64,000 nucleotides of DNA from Nostoc linckia NIES-25 (GCF_002368035.1 NZ_AP018223.1:1717764-1781763); one strand, 5' to 3'; positions 53,220-61,585 are shown, counted from the stretch's first letter. The notes: a model not told the origin generated them from the letters alone. A program made the numbers and translations.

Positions 53220-53375
53220 CTCAGCTAAAATTTCATAAACTTCAATCAGTATATGATAAACAAATAAATTTATAAAAATAATCGTTATTTTTTAAGCTTT
53301 GAATCAAGTGAAAATTATCAATTCCAGCTTGTTATAATTTTTGTATTTTCTGATAGTGCTTCCCACTTACAAAAA

Positions 53376-53401
53376 TAGGGTAGCACAGCTACGCTACCCT
53401 A
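53376..53401. terminator. TAGGGTAGC...GCTACCCTA hairpin after the MATE gene
   Basis: Perfect 9-base arms (53376-53384 and 53393-53401) with an 8-base loop. It lies between the Nudix and MATE genes; no strong T-run, so it may only be a small repeat. Confidence 0.4.
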
Positions 53402-53475
53402 CCTTGTACCCTATGAAAACGAGAAATACTAATAATCTTAATTCCTTTGGATATTAAAGCCTTCAGAATTTTCTT

Positions 53476-54840
53476 TTAATTTTCAACGGCTGTCAGAGGA
53501 ACCGAATCAACATCAGCATCAAAATTCAAAGATTTTGGTAAATAGATTAGCATCGCGACCATTTTGGTAAACATCAATAAGACGAGCGAGAGCAACAAAA
53601 TATGCTTATTTTGTAAATAACAACCTACTATAGCTGATGGAAAAAATCCAAAAATAGCAGAGATAAAGCTGACATTCCGAACGATTTTGGCTTCCGCTAA
53701 ACCTAAGAAATATCCTTCTAGCATTGAGGAAACTGAATTGAATGCAAGAAAGAAAATTAAGACCCAAACATAGGTACTAATAGTGTCGGTAATTTCAGTG
53801 TGGTTGGTTAATATTCCAAAAACTTTTTGGGGAAATAAAACACAAATTGTTGCTATAGTGAGTCCTATTAACAAGCTAATTGTAATTGAAGCTCTCAGTA
53901 AAGGCAGAAACTTCTCTTTTGACTCACTGCCTTTAAAGTTTCCGCTTAATGTTTCTGTGGCAAATCCTATTCCATTAGTTAAGAAAACATTGAGTTGTAT
54001 TATCTGCCCCAATAAAGCATTTTGGGTAAAGAATATCGTACCCATCATGGCAGTAAAATTACTAAAAAATGTATAGATAGAAACCTCAGTAATAGTTCTC
54101 AGCATGATATCTCTATTGAGAGATAGAGTACTTTTCAAAGCTGACAAATCCATCATTTGTGGCATCACTGCTCGTATTTCTTGCCACTGAAGTTTTTTAC
54201 TAGCTAAGATGATGCCGATCGCCAACATTAAATATTGGCTAGATGCTTGAGATGCTCCAGCCCCCATACTATTCCAACCCCACTGAATAATAAATACGTA
54301 ATCTAAAATTATATTGGCTGCGTTAGCAATAATTGAAATTACCAAAACCTTAGCATTCTCCTCTCGTCCCAGCAGCCAACCGATGAGAACAAAGTTGAGT
54401 AAAACAGCAGGCGCTCCCCAAATCCGAGCATTATAATACTCAATACCAGCAGCTTTGATAGCGGCATCACCACTCAAGAGCGAAAAACCTATTTCTCGCA
54501 AAGGATACTGCAAAATTAATACAGCGATACCCAATGCCAAGCCTATTAAGCCATTGCGTAGTCCTACTAGCAGTGCTGCCTCTTGGTCATCTGCTCCAAC
54601 AGCTTGAGCCGTTAACCCAGTGGTTGCCATGCGTAAGAACTCAAGAATCAAATAGACAAGGCCAAATAAGATATTAGCGATGGAAACCCCCGCCAAGGCA
54701 TCGATGTCTTTCAAATGACCCAAAAAAGCCACACTGATTAAACCTGCTAGAGGTATCATCAGATTGGAAACAACATTAGCGATCGCTAGCCGAAAGAAGC
54801 GCGGTAGAAAGTCGTACTGTTCTGAAAGTGTTAAGTTCAT
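53476..54840 (-). CDS. MATE-family multidrug/toxin exporter
   Basis: 454 residues with 12 hydrophobic segments, typical length. Internal two-fold repeat; MIPLAGLISVAFLGHLKDIDALAGVSIANILFG at the start is the MatE signature, and TGLTAQAVGADDQEAALL and ITISLLIGLTIATIC follow. Na+/H+ antiport-type exporter in the inner membrane, usually of small organic cations or natural products. It heads the kinase/Nudix group, transcribed toward it. May export a product of the island; this is a guess from position. Confidence 0.92.
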   Translation of the reverse strand: MNLTLSEQYDFLPRFFRLAIANVVSNLMIPLAGLISVAFLGHLKDIDALAGVSIANILFGLVYLILEFLRMATTGLTAQAVGADDQEAALLVGLRNGLIGLALGIAVLILQYPLREIGFSLLSGDAAIKAAGIEYYNARIWGAPAVLLNFVLIGWLLGREENAKVLVISIIANAANIILDYVFIIQWGWNSMGAGASQASSQYLMLAIGIILASKKLQWQEIRAVMPQMMDLSALKSTLSLNRDIMLRTITEVSIYTFFSNFTAMMGTIFFTQNALLGQIIQLNVFLTNGIGFATETLSGNFKGSESKEKFLPLLRASITISLLIGLTIATICVLFPQKVFGILTNHTEITDTISTYVWVLIFFLAFNSVSSMLEGYFLGLAEAKIVRNVSFISAIFGFFPSAIVGCYLQNKHILLLSLVLLMFTKMVAMLIYLPKSLNFDADVDSVPLTAVEN

Positions 54841-55172
54841 GAATTAATTAAGTTATCTAGCTCAGTTGATTGGGAGTTGTTGACAAATTTCCTGGAAAAC
54901 CTCTTAAAAAGCAATAATTTTAGCCCGTCTTTCCTATTTTAATTTTTTACTCTCAAATGAGCGGGGCAAATCATACCTATAATCTCAGCAATAAAACTAA
55001 GATGCAAGGACAGATAAGACACTTAAGAAAAGTTTTTCAGACGCTCCACTGCAATCTTAGTTGGTGAGTTTTATCATCAGTTAGTGGGGTATGGGGAGAT
55101 GGGGAGATGGGGAGATGGGGAGATGGGGAGATGGGGAGAATAATCTCTCAGTCAACAGTTAACACTTTCAAA
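54841..55172. other. Spacer with GGGGAGAT octamer repeat
   Basis: (GGGGAGAT)n, about six copies at 55093-55136, follows AT-rich sequence with the divergent promoter area of the MATE gene. No gene seen. Confidence 0.6.
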
Positions 55173-55901
55173 TTAAAGATTCATCGCGATCGCTTCTACA
55201 TCTTCTACAGTCAATCCTAAAGCATCAGCTACTTGTTCCCGGTTTAATCCCATACTCAGTAGTTTAGGTACTGCTTGTTGGAGTCGTTGTTGTGCAGCTT
55301 GGGCTTCTTGTTGTGCAGCTTGAGACTGTGCCATTAATTCCCCAAATGTCATAAAAAGTTGACCATCTGGGTAGGAAAGTTGCCATTGTTCGCCAGAGAC
55401 ATCAAAATTAATTTGCAGCCGTGGACTAACCCATTTTTGACCAAAATCTACCGAGTCTAAACCATATTCACCGCGTAACCAAACTTGTAGTTCATTATTT
55501 TCTGGGTTGTATATATAGTATTCCTCTACACCGTGTTGATTGTAGAACAGCAACTTCCGAGCCATTTCTACTGATGTGTTGACTGGCGAGAGGATTTCAA
55601 ACACTACTTGGGGCGGTTGATTTCCTTCTTCCCACTGTTTATAAGAAGAACGACGACCTTTTGGACGACCAATTGCAACCATCACATCGGGTGCATATTT
55701 AATCTTATTATTACCCTCAATGGGATACCAGAATAAATCGCCAGCGACAAAAACATTTGGATCGCCTGCAAACAGAAGATCTAAATTACCCTTAATCAGC
55801 ACAATAATTTCAAAATGTTCTGTATTATTTGCCATTGGCCGATCGTCAGATTCTGGATAGAAAATCTCCGCAGGTGCAGAAGATCCGATTTGAGAAACCA
55901 T
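55173..55901 (-). CDS. Uma2-family putative endonuclease
   Basis: 242 residues from the ATG at 55901, which has GGAG 9 bases upstream and AAGG 2 bases upstream. Restriction-endonuclease-like core: APDVMVAIGRPKGRR, PQVVFEILSPVNTSVEMARKLLFYNQHGVEEYYIYNPENN (Asp/Glu and Lys positions of a PD-(D/E)XK fold). C-terminal coiled Ala/Gln-rich tail (AAQQEAQAAQQRLQQAV) and a helical NREQVADALGLTVEDVEAI end. Large paralogous family in cyanobacteria; function unproven. Longer upstream starts lie in a repeat. Confidence 0.87.
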   Translation of the reverse strand: MVSQIGSSAPAEIFYPESDDRPMANNTEHFEIIVLIKGNLDLLFAGDPNVFVAGDLFWYPIEGNNKIKYAPDVMVAIGRPKGRRSSYKQWEEGNQPPQVVFEILSPVNTSVEMARKLLFYNQHGVEEYYIYNPENNELQVWLRGEYGLDSVDFGQKWVSPRLQINFDVSGEQWQLSYPDGQLFMTFGELMAQSQAAQQEAQAAQQRLQQAVPKLLSMGLNREQVADALGLTVEDVEAIAMNL

Positions 55902-55946
55902 CGCCTTCATCTCCACTCGTGTTTTTATTTTAGGCGATCGCTCCAC

Positions 55947-56106
55947 TGCAATTGAACGTGAACAGACCTCACCCACCCGGCCTCCCTCTCCTAGCAGGAG
56001 AGGGAGGAGTAAGGAAAATTAGGCTTTTTGCTCCCCTCTCCTTCAAGGAGAAGGGCTGGGGGTGAGGTCAAAATCCCATACATCGAATTCACGTCAATTG
56101 AGTTGC
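55947..56106. repeat. TGCAATTGAACGTGAA inverted-repeat element
   Basis: TGCAATTGAACGTGAA and TTCACGTCAATTGAGTTGCA are inverted ends; inside GACCTCACCC...GGGTGAGGTC forms a second pair, with CTCTCCT..AGGAGAG hairpins. MITE-like, between uma2 and the RTX gene. Confidence 0.55.
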
Positions 56107-56187
56107 ATCGCCATGCAATGCGATTGTATTAAGAAATTTTACATACACTGCTTAAGTAAAAAGTACCCTGCATAGACCTTAGTAACC

Positions 56188-56204
56188 CACGTATGGATAA
56201 GTGT
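56188..56204 (+). promoter_or_regulatory. CACGTATGGATAAGTGT element upstream of RTX gene 1
   Basis: 17 bases identical to 58431-58447, which lies upstream of RTX gene 2. Starts CAC and ends GTG, with partial dyad. It sits 29 bases before the ATG, where a regulator or a promoter/5' UTR element could act. Confidence 0.55.
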
Positions 56205-56232
56205 AAGGTTCCATAGCGTAAGGAAAACATAC

Positions 56233-57714
56233 ATGGTTACTAAATTTGGTACTAATTTCAATGACAACGGCACAATTCAAAACGGAGTTTTCTATCCTAC
56301 CCTCACAGGCACTGATGGCGACGATCGCATTTCTGGATTGGCAGGCAACGATATTATAGATGGTGCCGCTGGGAATGATAGCCTTTGGGGTGATGGTGGT
56401 AACGACTTGTTACGTGGCGGTGATGGCATTGATTGGCTATCAGGTGGTGATGGCAACGATACCATAATTGGCGATCGCGGTAATGATATCTTCGTTGGTG
56501 GAGCCGGAAACGACAGGTTGATTTGGAACAACGGTGACGGCAGCGACAAAATGAGTGGCAATGCTGGCTACGATGTAATCGAAGTCAATGGTGCGGCGGC
56601 AGCGGGGGATACCTTCCGCTTGCAAGCAGATACCCAAGGTAGAGCCATCTTTGACCGCTTGAACTTAGTGCCATTCACCTTAACTGTAGACACTGCCGAA
56701 AAATTTGAAGTCAACGGTCAAGGCGGCGATGACATCTTTGATGTTAACAGCTTGGCTGGTACTAGCATTGCAAGCGTGCAATTTACAGGCGGTGCGGGTA
56801 ATGACTTGCTCGATGGTGCTGATACAGCTACGCCGTTAGTTGGTTATGGCAACGATGGCAATGATACCCTCAAGGGTGGCACTGGAACTGACAGCCTTGA
56901 GGGGGATACTGGTAACGACTTGTTACGAGGTGGTGACGGAATTGATTGGCTATCAGGTGGTGATGGCAACGATACCATAATTGGCGATCGCGGTAATGAT
57001 ATCTTCGTTGGTGGAGCCGGAAACGACAGGTTGATTTGGAACAACGGCGACGGCAGCGACAAAATGAGTGGCAATGCTGGCTACGATGTCATCGAAGTCA
57101 ATGGTGCGGCGGCAGCGGGGGATACCTTCCGCTTGCAAGCAGATACCCAAGGTAGAGCCATCTTTGACCGCTTGAACTTAGTGCCATTCACCTTAACTGT
57201 AGACACTGCCGAAAAATTTGAAGTCAACGGTCAAGGCGGCGATGACATCTTTGATGTTAACAGCTTGGCTGGTACTAGCATTGCAAGCGTGCAATTTACA
57301 GGCGGTGCGGGCAATGACTTACTCGATGGTCGTGGCACATCTACCCCATTAGTTGGCTATGGCAATGACGGCAATGACACACTTTATGGTGGTAATGGAA
57401 ATGACAGCCTCTACGGTGATGCTGGCAATGACTATCTTGCTGGTGGTAAAGGGAATGATGTACTCTCTGGCGGTTTAGGCGCAGATAAGTTCTACTTTGA
57501 GTCTAAGCTCAACGGCATAGACATTATCAAAGATTTCCAATATGCACAGGGAGATAAAGTCCTAGTAAGCAAAATTGGCTTTGGGGCTAGTAACCTAAGT
57601 CAGTTCAGCTATAACAACATCACTGGTGGTTTGTCTTACCAAGGACAGTTGTTTGCAAGTGTCGAAAACAAACCTGCTGGTTTCTCAATCAGTACAGACG
57701 TTGTGCTGGTGTAA
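56233..57714 (+). CDS. RTX-like calcium-binding protein (hemolysin-type repeats)
   Basis: 493 residues, no N-terminal signal peptide, as for type I secretion substrates. Nonapeptide repeats GGxGxDxLx: NDIIDGAAGNDSLWGDGGNDLL, NDTIIGDRGNDIFVGGAGND and at the end NDTLYGGNGNDSLYGDAGNDYLAGG. Two ~171-residue halves (from 56401 and 56914, period 513) are nearly identical, each ending in an IFDVNSLAGTS section. C-terminal DIIKDFQYAQGDKV is an export-signal-like region. Binds calcium outside the cell; role unknown. Confidence 0.9.
   Translation: MVTKFGTNFNDNGTIQNGVFYPTLTGTDGDDRISGLAGNDIIDGAAGNDSLWGDGGNDLLRGGDGIDWLSGGDGNDTIIGDRGNDIFVGGAGNDRLIWNNGDGSDKMSGNAGYDVIEVNGAAAAGDTFRLQADTQGRAIFDRLNLVPFTLTVDTAEKFEVNGQGGDDIFDVNSLAGTSIASVQFTGGAGNDLLDGADTATPLVGYGNDGNDTLKGGTGTDSLEGDTGNDLLRGGDGIDWLSGGDGNDTIIGDRGNDIFVGGAGNDRLIWNNGDGSDKMSGNAGYDVIEVNGAAAAGDTFRLQADTQGRAIFDRLNLVPFTLTVDTAEKFEVNGQGGDDIFDVNSLAGTSIASVQFTGGAGNDLLDGRGTSTPLVGYGNDGNDTLYGGNGNDSLYGDAGNDYLAGGKGNDVLSGGLGADKFYFESKLNGIDIIKDFQYAQGDKVLVSKIGFGASNLSQFSYNNITGGLSYQGQLFASVENKPAGFSISTDVVLV
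56401..57340. repeat. 513-bp internal tandem duplication in RTX gene 1
   Basis: From AACGACTTGTTACG at 56401 and 56914 the sequence is almost identical for ~430 bases, coding for a repeated 171-residue unit; the nearest differences are in the connecting stretches. Confidence 0.85.
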
Positions 57715-57978
57715 GAAAACTTTTGACCCAACAATTTGGAATTCGTAGCGATCAATGGGCTACGCTAACGCAATTGTAGACGTAATTAAATAATCTATCT
57801 ATTTGAGATATAACCCCCAATACTGCTCGCTTTGTGGATTTTTAACTCGGAATTGGATTTGGGGAAAAGGTTAAAGGCTTTTTCTTTCCCCTTTCCCTTT
57901 TCTCCTTAACCGACAAGTATTGATATAATCCCACGCCACTTGCTCTACTTAGGCTTTGCCCAATTAGAGCAAGTGGTT

Positions 57979-58122
57979 CAGGACTTACGCAATATGTGAC
58001 TGAAAACCTTATTCAAGCGTTGCGGTAATTCATGTAGACGCGGAGCGGCTACTCTGCGAGAACGCTAAGAGCGAACCCGCAGGGTATTACCGCTACTTTC
58101 GTTATCTTTTGCGTAAGTCCTG
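57979..58122. mobile_element. CAGGACTTACGCAA MITE (family B, copy 2)
   Basis: 144 bases, ends CAGGACTTACGCAA / TTTGCGTAAGTCCTG. Flanked by TGGTT on both sides (57974-57978 and 58123-58127), a 5-base target duplication. Interior has GTAGACGCGGAGCGGC with an extra palindrome against the first copy. Confidence 0.85.
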
Positions 58123-58153
58123 TGGTTGTTCAATTTATTGATGAAATACACGG

Positions 58154-58382
58154 GTAGGGGCACAACATGTTCATTAGTGTCAACTTAACGTCAAACCCTA
58201 ATAGAAAGGTGATGAGCGAGTTCTACTCATTTACCATCAAGATCCGCGTTACCCCACCCCGGTTTTGCTGGCGCAAAACCTCCCCTCCCCTTAGCAAGGG
58301 GAGGGGTTGGGGGTGGGGTAAAACGATTGTGGGGCAACAGTTTGAGCTTAAGTTGACACCAATGAACATGTTGTGCCCCTAC
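58154..58382. mobile_element. Family F element, intact copy 1
   Basis: GTAGGGGCACAACATGTTCA ... AACATGTTGTGCCCCTAC (229 bases). Inner GTGTCAACTTAACGTC / CTTAAGTTGACACC, core CCTCCCCTTAGC..AAGGGGAGGGG hairpin. Empty-site reference for the E insertion at 28708. Confidence 0.75.
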
Positions 58383-58430
58383 GATTATCTGTACCTCTTC
58401 AAAATTTACTCTGCATTAACTTCTGTAGCT

Positions 58431-58447
58431 CACGTATGGATAAGTGT
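58431..58447 (+). promoter_or_regulatory. CACGTATGGATAAGTGT element upstream of RTX gene 2
   Basis: Identical to 56188-56204; the six bases before it (GTAGCT versus GTAACC) are also similar. 121 bases before the ATG. Confidence 0.55.
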
Positions 58448-58568
58448 GGCAACTAGTTGCTGAAGATAACATGAGTTTCTCAAATACTCATACTAACCAG
58501 TCTTCACTTCAGATTGTTGCGATCGCTCTCAAGTTCTGGATTAACTAACTTCAACAAGGAAAATACTT

Positions 58569-59207
58569 ATGGCTATTATACAAGGACAACAAACCAATGG
58601 AAATGACATCATCGTTGCTGATGGAGCTAATGACTTTATCGATGGTCTACTAGGCATTGACCTTATTAACGGTGGTTCGGGCAACGACATCATCTTCGGT
58701 AGGGGTGGCAATGACATAATTCTCGGTGCTGCTGGCAATGACTTCATTAACGGTGGCGCGGACAATGACGACCTTAGTGGTGGCGCGGGCAATGACACCC
58801 TTTTCGGTAGCTCCGGCAATGACACCCTTTTCGGTGGCTCTGGTAGTGACTCCCTCAGTGGTGGCACCGGCAATGATATTCTTATAGGCTTTAATGGAGT
58901 CAATGGAAATGAGTTAGACACTCTCAGGGGTGGTTCTGGAGCCGACACGTTTGTGCTTGGAGATAAAGCCCGTTCCTTCTACCTCAATTCGACCGGCTCT
59001 AGTTTTGCCACAATTGTTGATTTCGATTTCAGTCAGGGTGACAAGATTCGAGTTAACGGTAGTGTCTTTGGTTACACATTAAACAAGAGCATTAATTTGT
59101 CTGGTGGTTCTGCATTAGACACGCAAATTTTCAAAAACGGCGATCTGATTGCGGTTGTGCAAGACAATACTAATGTGTTTGCTTCCCTCGACTTTGTTAC
59201 AGCTTAG
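58569..59207 (+). CDS. Small RTX-like calcium-binding protein
   Basis: 212 residues. Nonapeptide repeats GGSGNDIIFGRGGNDIILGAAGNDF, ...GGAGNDTLFGSSGNDTLFGGSGSD, then a VDFDFSQGDKIRV section and a C-terminal tail without repeats. No signal peptide, acidic, calcium-dependent fold expected. Ends in a hairpin that has been split by a repeat (59213-59352). Paralogue of the 493-residue RTX gene; shares its upstream element. Confidence 0.9.
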   Translation: MAIIQGQQTNGNDIIVADGANDFIDGLLGIDLINGGSGNDIIFGRGGNDIILGAAGNDFINGGADNDDLSGGAGNDTLFGSSGNDTLFGGSGSDSLSGGTGNDILIGFNGVNGNELDTLRGGSGADTFVLGDKARSFYLNSTGSSFATIVDFDFSQGDKIRVNGSVFGYTLNKSINLSGGSALDTQIFKNGDLIAVVQDNTNVFASLDFVTA

Positions 59208-59212
59208 ATTGA

Positions 59213-59352
59213 GGGAATTGAAAGCACTGCTGTACAATAGACCTCTTGCAAAAGTACTTTTTGCACTCTTGTGGGAAAAGGGAAAATACCAAACCTTTCC
59301 CCCTTTCCCCTTCCCGTTTTCCCGACTTCTGCAAGAAGTACAATGCTTTCAA
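59213..59352 (+). terminator. Terminator hairpin 1, interrupted by a family A repeat
   Basis: GAAAGCACTG (from 59219) and CAATGCTTTC (ends 59350) would pair as at 60672-60696, but ~103 bases of family A (59238-59340) sit in the loop, bounded by GTACAA on both sides. Confidence 0.6.
59238..59340. mobile_element. Family A repeat, copy 5, inside a terminator
   Basis: TAGACCTCTTGCAAAAGTACTT ... CTTCTGCAAGAAGTA. GTACAA occurs at 59232-59237 and 59338-59343, which may be a short target duplication with a degenerate right end. Confidence 0.6.
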
Positions 59353-59367
59353 GAAGATTTAAGTCGT

Positions 59368-59410
59368 GCAAGCGGTACAGATACATACCTGAATGCCGCT
59401 TGCATTTTTT
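59368..59410 (+). terminator. Terminator hairpin 2 after RTX gene 2
   Basis: GCAAGCGG (59368-59375) pairs with CCGCTTGC (59396-59403), then ATTTTTTAATTTT. Homologous to 60714-60755 after the PPC gene. Confidence 0.8.
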
Positions 59411-59459
59411 AATTTTATCACTGCATAGATCGAATAGTTATACAAATAAGCGTACATCG

Positions 59460-59487
59460 GTAGGGGCACAATATATTGTGCCCCTAC
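59460..59487. repeat. 28-bp perfect palindrome GTAGGGGCACAATA
   Basis: GTAGGGGCACAATA and its exact complement abut. The end pair of an F element without its core, followed by ATTATCTGTACCTCACAAAG. Confidence 0.7.
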
Positions 59488-59562
59488 AATTATCTGTACC
59501 TCACAAAGTAGCAATTTGCTGTAAGTTAAAACATTTAGAAAGCAATGGTTTTACCTCTTAGG

Positions 59563-59679
59563 AACTTCCAAGAAATAAATTATCTACTCTTGTGGGGTGG
59601 GCGTCTCGCCCGCCCGTAAAGAGGGGCGGACAAGATGTCCACCCCACAAGAAAAGTTCTATATTTTTTTATTTTGAAGT
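59563..59679. repeat. Family G repeat, copy 2
   Basis: AACTTCCAAGAAATAAATTATC ... TATTTTTTTATTTTGAAGT frames GTGGGGTGGGC ... GTCCACCCCACAAG. Matches 51744-51860. Confidence 0.7.
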
Positions 59680-59909
59680 CTTTTACTCTTGTTATACCTG
59701 AAAATTCCTGTAAGTTTAGACATCAAAAATATTGCATCTTGCATAAGCTTTAGTTTTACACGTATTGATAATTGTGGCAGACGTTAATATCAATTCCCCA
59801 TTAAGAAAATTGATGCAGCAATAGGTTCCTGATTTATATATGTTGCTTAATTTTAGAGAATCGGTATCAATTGACCACATTACTAACAACAACCTAACTA
59901 AAGGAAAAA

Positions 59910-60653
59910 ATGGCTACATTTAATCTTGGTACAATCGGCACTACTCCTGTTGTGAGAAACAACTTCAGTTTAACTACATCCGATCCCACTGATGTCTTTA
60001 AGTTTCAAATTAGCGGTACTAAAAACATTAATTTGTCTCTAACAGATATCAGCACTGGTGATGATGCCGAGTTATTTCTTTTTCGAGACAACGGTAACGG
60101 TATCTTTGATTCCGGTGACCAATTGGTAGATTTTTCCACTAATTCTAGCAATAGAGATGAATCTCTCAATAATCGAGAAAGTGCAGGTACTTATTTTGCT
60201 CAAGTCCGTCGTTTTGCTCCTGGTAGTTCCGGCACTGTAACTTACGATCTTGCTGTGTCTGCGACTACACCCAACTCGACAGCTGGTTTCAGCAATCTTC
60301 TACCTAAAGAATTTGAGCTTGGTGATTTATCACGTGATATTACTCGCTCTAGTTCAATAAGTGATGCAGACACCACAGATACTTACCATTTCTCTTTAGG
60401 ATTCTTTGAAGGTGTGAATATTAGACTCAGCGGACTTCTAGCTGATGCTGATATCCGACTGGTTCAGGACTCTAACAACAATCGCATTGTTGACGCTGGC
60501 GAAGAAATTGCACGTTCTACTAATGGTGGTACTACGGCTGATTTAATTTCCAACATCAACTTATCTGGTAACTACTTCTTGCAAGTCCAGCAATTTAGTG
60601 GCAACACCGGCTATAGCTTGAATTTTGACCACTTCACCACCACTTTTGCTTAG
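59910..60653 (+). CDS. Exported-type protein with two PPC-like domains
   Basis: 247 residues, no signal peptide. Two pre-peptidase C-terminal-like modules (~15-115 and ~125-240): VFKFQISGTKNINLSLTDIS...DAELFLFRDNGNG and YHFSLGFFEGVNIRLSGLLADADIRLVQDSNNN, each with a FAQV/FLQV end strand. Such domains bind or guide partners in secreted proteins. Ends in two hairpins homologous to those after the RTX gene, so it belongs to the same expression group. Function unknown. Confidence 0.8.
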   Translation: MATFNLGTIGTTPVVRNNFSLTTSDPTDVFKFQISGTKNINLSLTDISTGDDAELFLFRDNGNGIFDSGDQLVDFSTNSSNRDESLNNRESAGTYFAQVRRFAPGSSGTVTYDLAVSATTPNSTAGFSNLLPKEFELGDLSRDITRSSSISDADTTDTYHFSLGFFEGVNIRLSGLLADADIRLVQDSNNNRIVDAGEEIARSTNGGTTADLISNINLSGNYFLQVQQFSGNTGYSLNFDHFTTTFA

Positions 60654-60671
60654 CATTAGTAGGTGTTAATT

Positions 60672-60696
60672 GAAAGCATTGTAGGGCAATGCTTTC
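60672..60696 (+). terminator. Terminator hairpin 1 after the PPC gene
   Basis: GAAAGCATTG pairs perfectly with CAATGCTTTC around TAGGG. The uninterrupted version of the hairpin at 59213-59352. Confidence 0.75.
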
Positions 60697-60713
60697 AATA
60701 TTATCCAAACGTT

Positions 60714-60755
60714 GCAAGCGGTACAGAACTTGACCTGAATACCGCTTGCATTTCT
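60714..60755 (+). terminator. Terminator hairpin 2 after the PPC gene
   Basis: GCAAGCGGTA pairs with ATACCGCTTGC-type sequence, then ATTTCTAAATTTT. Homologous to 59368-59410. Confidence 0.75.
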
Positions 60756-60793
60756 AAATTTTATAACCGCACGGATTAAATATTTCTACAAAT

Positions 60794-61585
60794 ATGAGTA
60801 AAGTTTTACAAATAAATGGTGCAATGCCTGAGTTAAGCTATGCCGATATACCTAGAGAAATTATTCCTTTTTTAGCTGGCTACAACTTGATACCGCAATT
60901 GATATCTCAGAAAATAATCGAATCAGCGATCGCACCAATCACCTGCACGCAAGTAGAAACATCTCATGCCCTAGAGCAATTTTATCAGCATTGGGATTTG
61001 ACAAGCGAAGAAAAAATACAAGATTGGTGCTTGCGTTATGGTTTGAATCGAGAACAATTAGAACTTTTGGCAACCCGAAAGCTGAGAGTAGAAAAATTCA
61101 AACAAATAACTTGGGGACATCAACTAGAATCTTACTTTCTCAAACGCAAAAAATATTTAGATAAAGTTATTTATTCTTTAATTCAAACTGACAACAAAAG
61201 CATTGCTAACGAGCTATTTTTCCGAATTACAGAAGGGGAATGTTCTTTTGCGGAATCAGCACGAGAATATTCTCAAGGTTCGGAAGCTGATAAATATGGC
61301 ATTATTGGCCCAGTGGAATTTGCTAATATTACTCCGAATTTTGCTCAACTTCTTTATACAAGTCAAGTCGGTGTAGTTCAACCACCCGTAGCTTTTGGAA
61401 ATTCATGGGTTATTGTACGTGTGGAAAAGCTAATTTCTGCACAGTTGGATGATTTTATGCGCCAAAGATTGCTGCAAGAACATTTTGAAGCTTGGTTTGA
61501 ACAGCAATTAAATCAATTGTCGCCAGAAGAAAAAATTTGGATGGGTGTTAATAGTAAATCTGCACAGTCCCAAGAAGTTGCATAG
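60794..61585 (+). CDS. Parvulin-type peptidylprolyl isomerase (PpiC/SurA-like)
   Basis: 263 residues without a signal peptide. Rotamase-like region (~130-225): ELFFRITEGECSFAESAREYSQGSEADKYGIIGPV (GEG, FAE.A..YSQ pattern) and LYTSQVGVVQPPVAFGNSWVIVRVEKLI. Preceded by a ~110-residue helical part (EEKIQDWCLRYGLNREQLELLATRKLRVEKFKQ). In cyanobacteria such proteins accompany type I secretion genes and are thought to help RTX substrates; here it follows three such substrates. Confidence 0.85.
   Translation: MSKVLQINGAMPELSYADIPREIIPFLAGYNLIPQLISQKIIESAIAPITCTQVETSHALEQFYQHWDLTSEEKIQDWCLRYGLNREQLELLATRKLRVEKFKQITWGHQLESYFLKRKKYLDKVIYSLIQTDNKSIANELFFRITEGECSFAESAREYSQGSEADKYGIIGPVEFANITPNFAQLLYTSQVGVVQPPVAFGNSWVIVRVEKLISAQLDDFMRQRLLQEHFEAWFEQQLNQLSPEEKIWMGVNSKSAQSQEVA

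Larger units (their letters stand above)
57715..58568. other. Spacer between two RTX genes, filled with mobile repeats
   Basis: Holds a CGTAGC..GCTACG hairpin near 57746-57766, a low-complexity GGGAAAAGG tract (~57860-57905), a family B MITE (57979-58122), a family F element (58154-58382) and the shared upstream element at 58431-58447. No gene seen. Confidence 0.6.

Noticed and set aside
56292..57150. Pro/Ser-rich open frames opposite RTX gene 1
   Set aside because: They are antisense readings of the GGxGxD repeats and appear twice only because of the 513-bp duplication.
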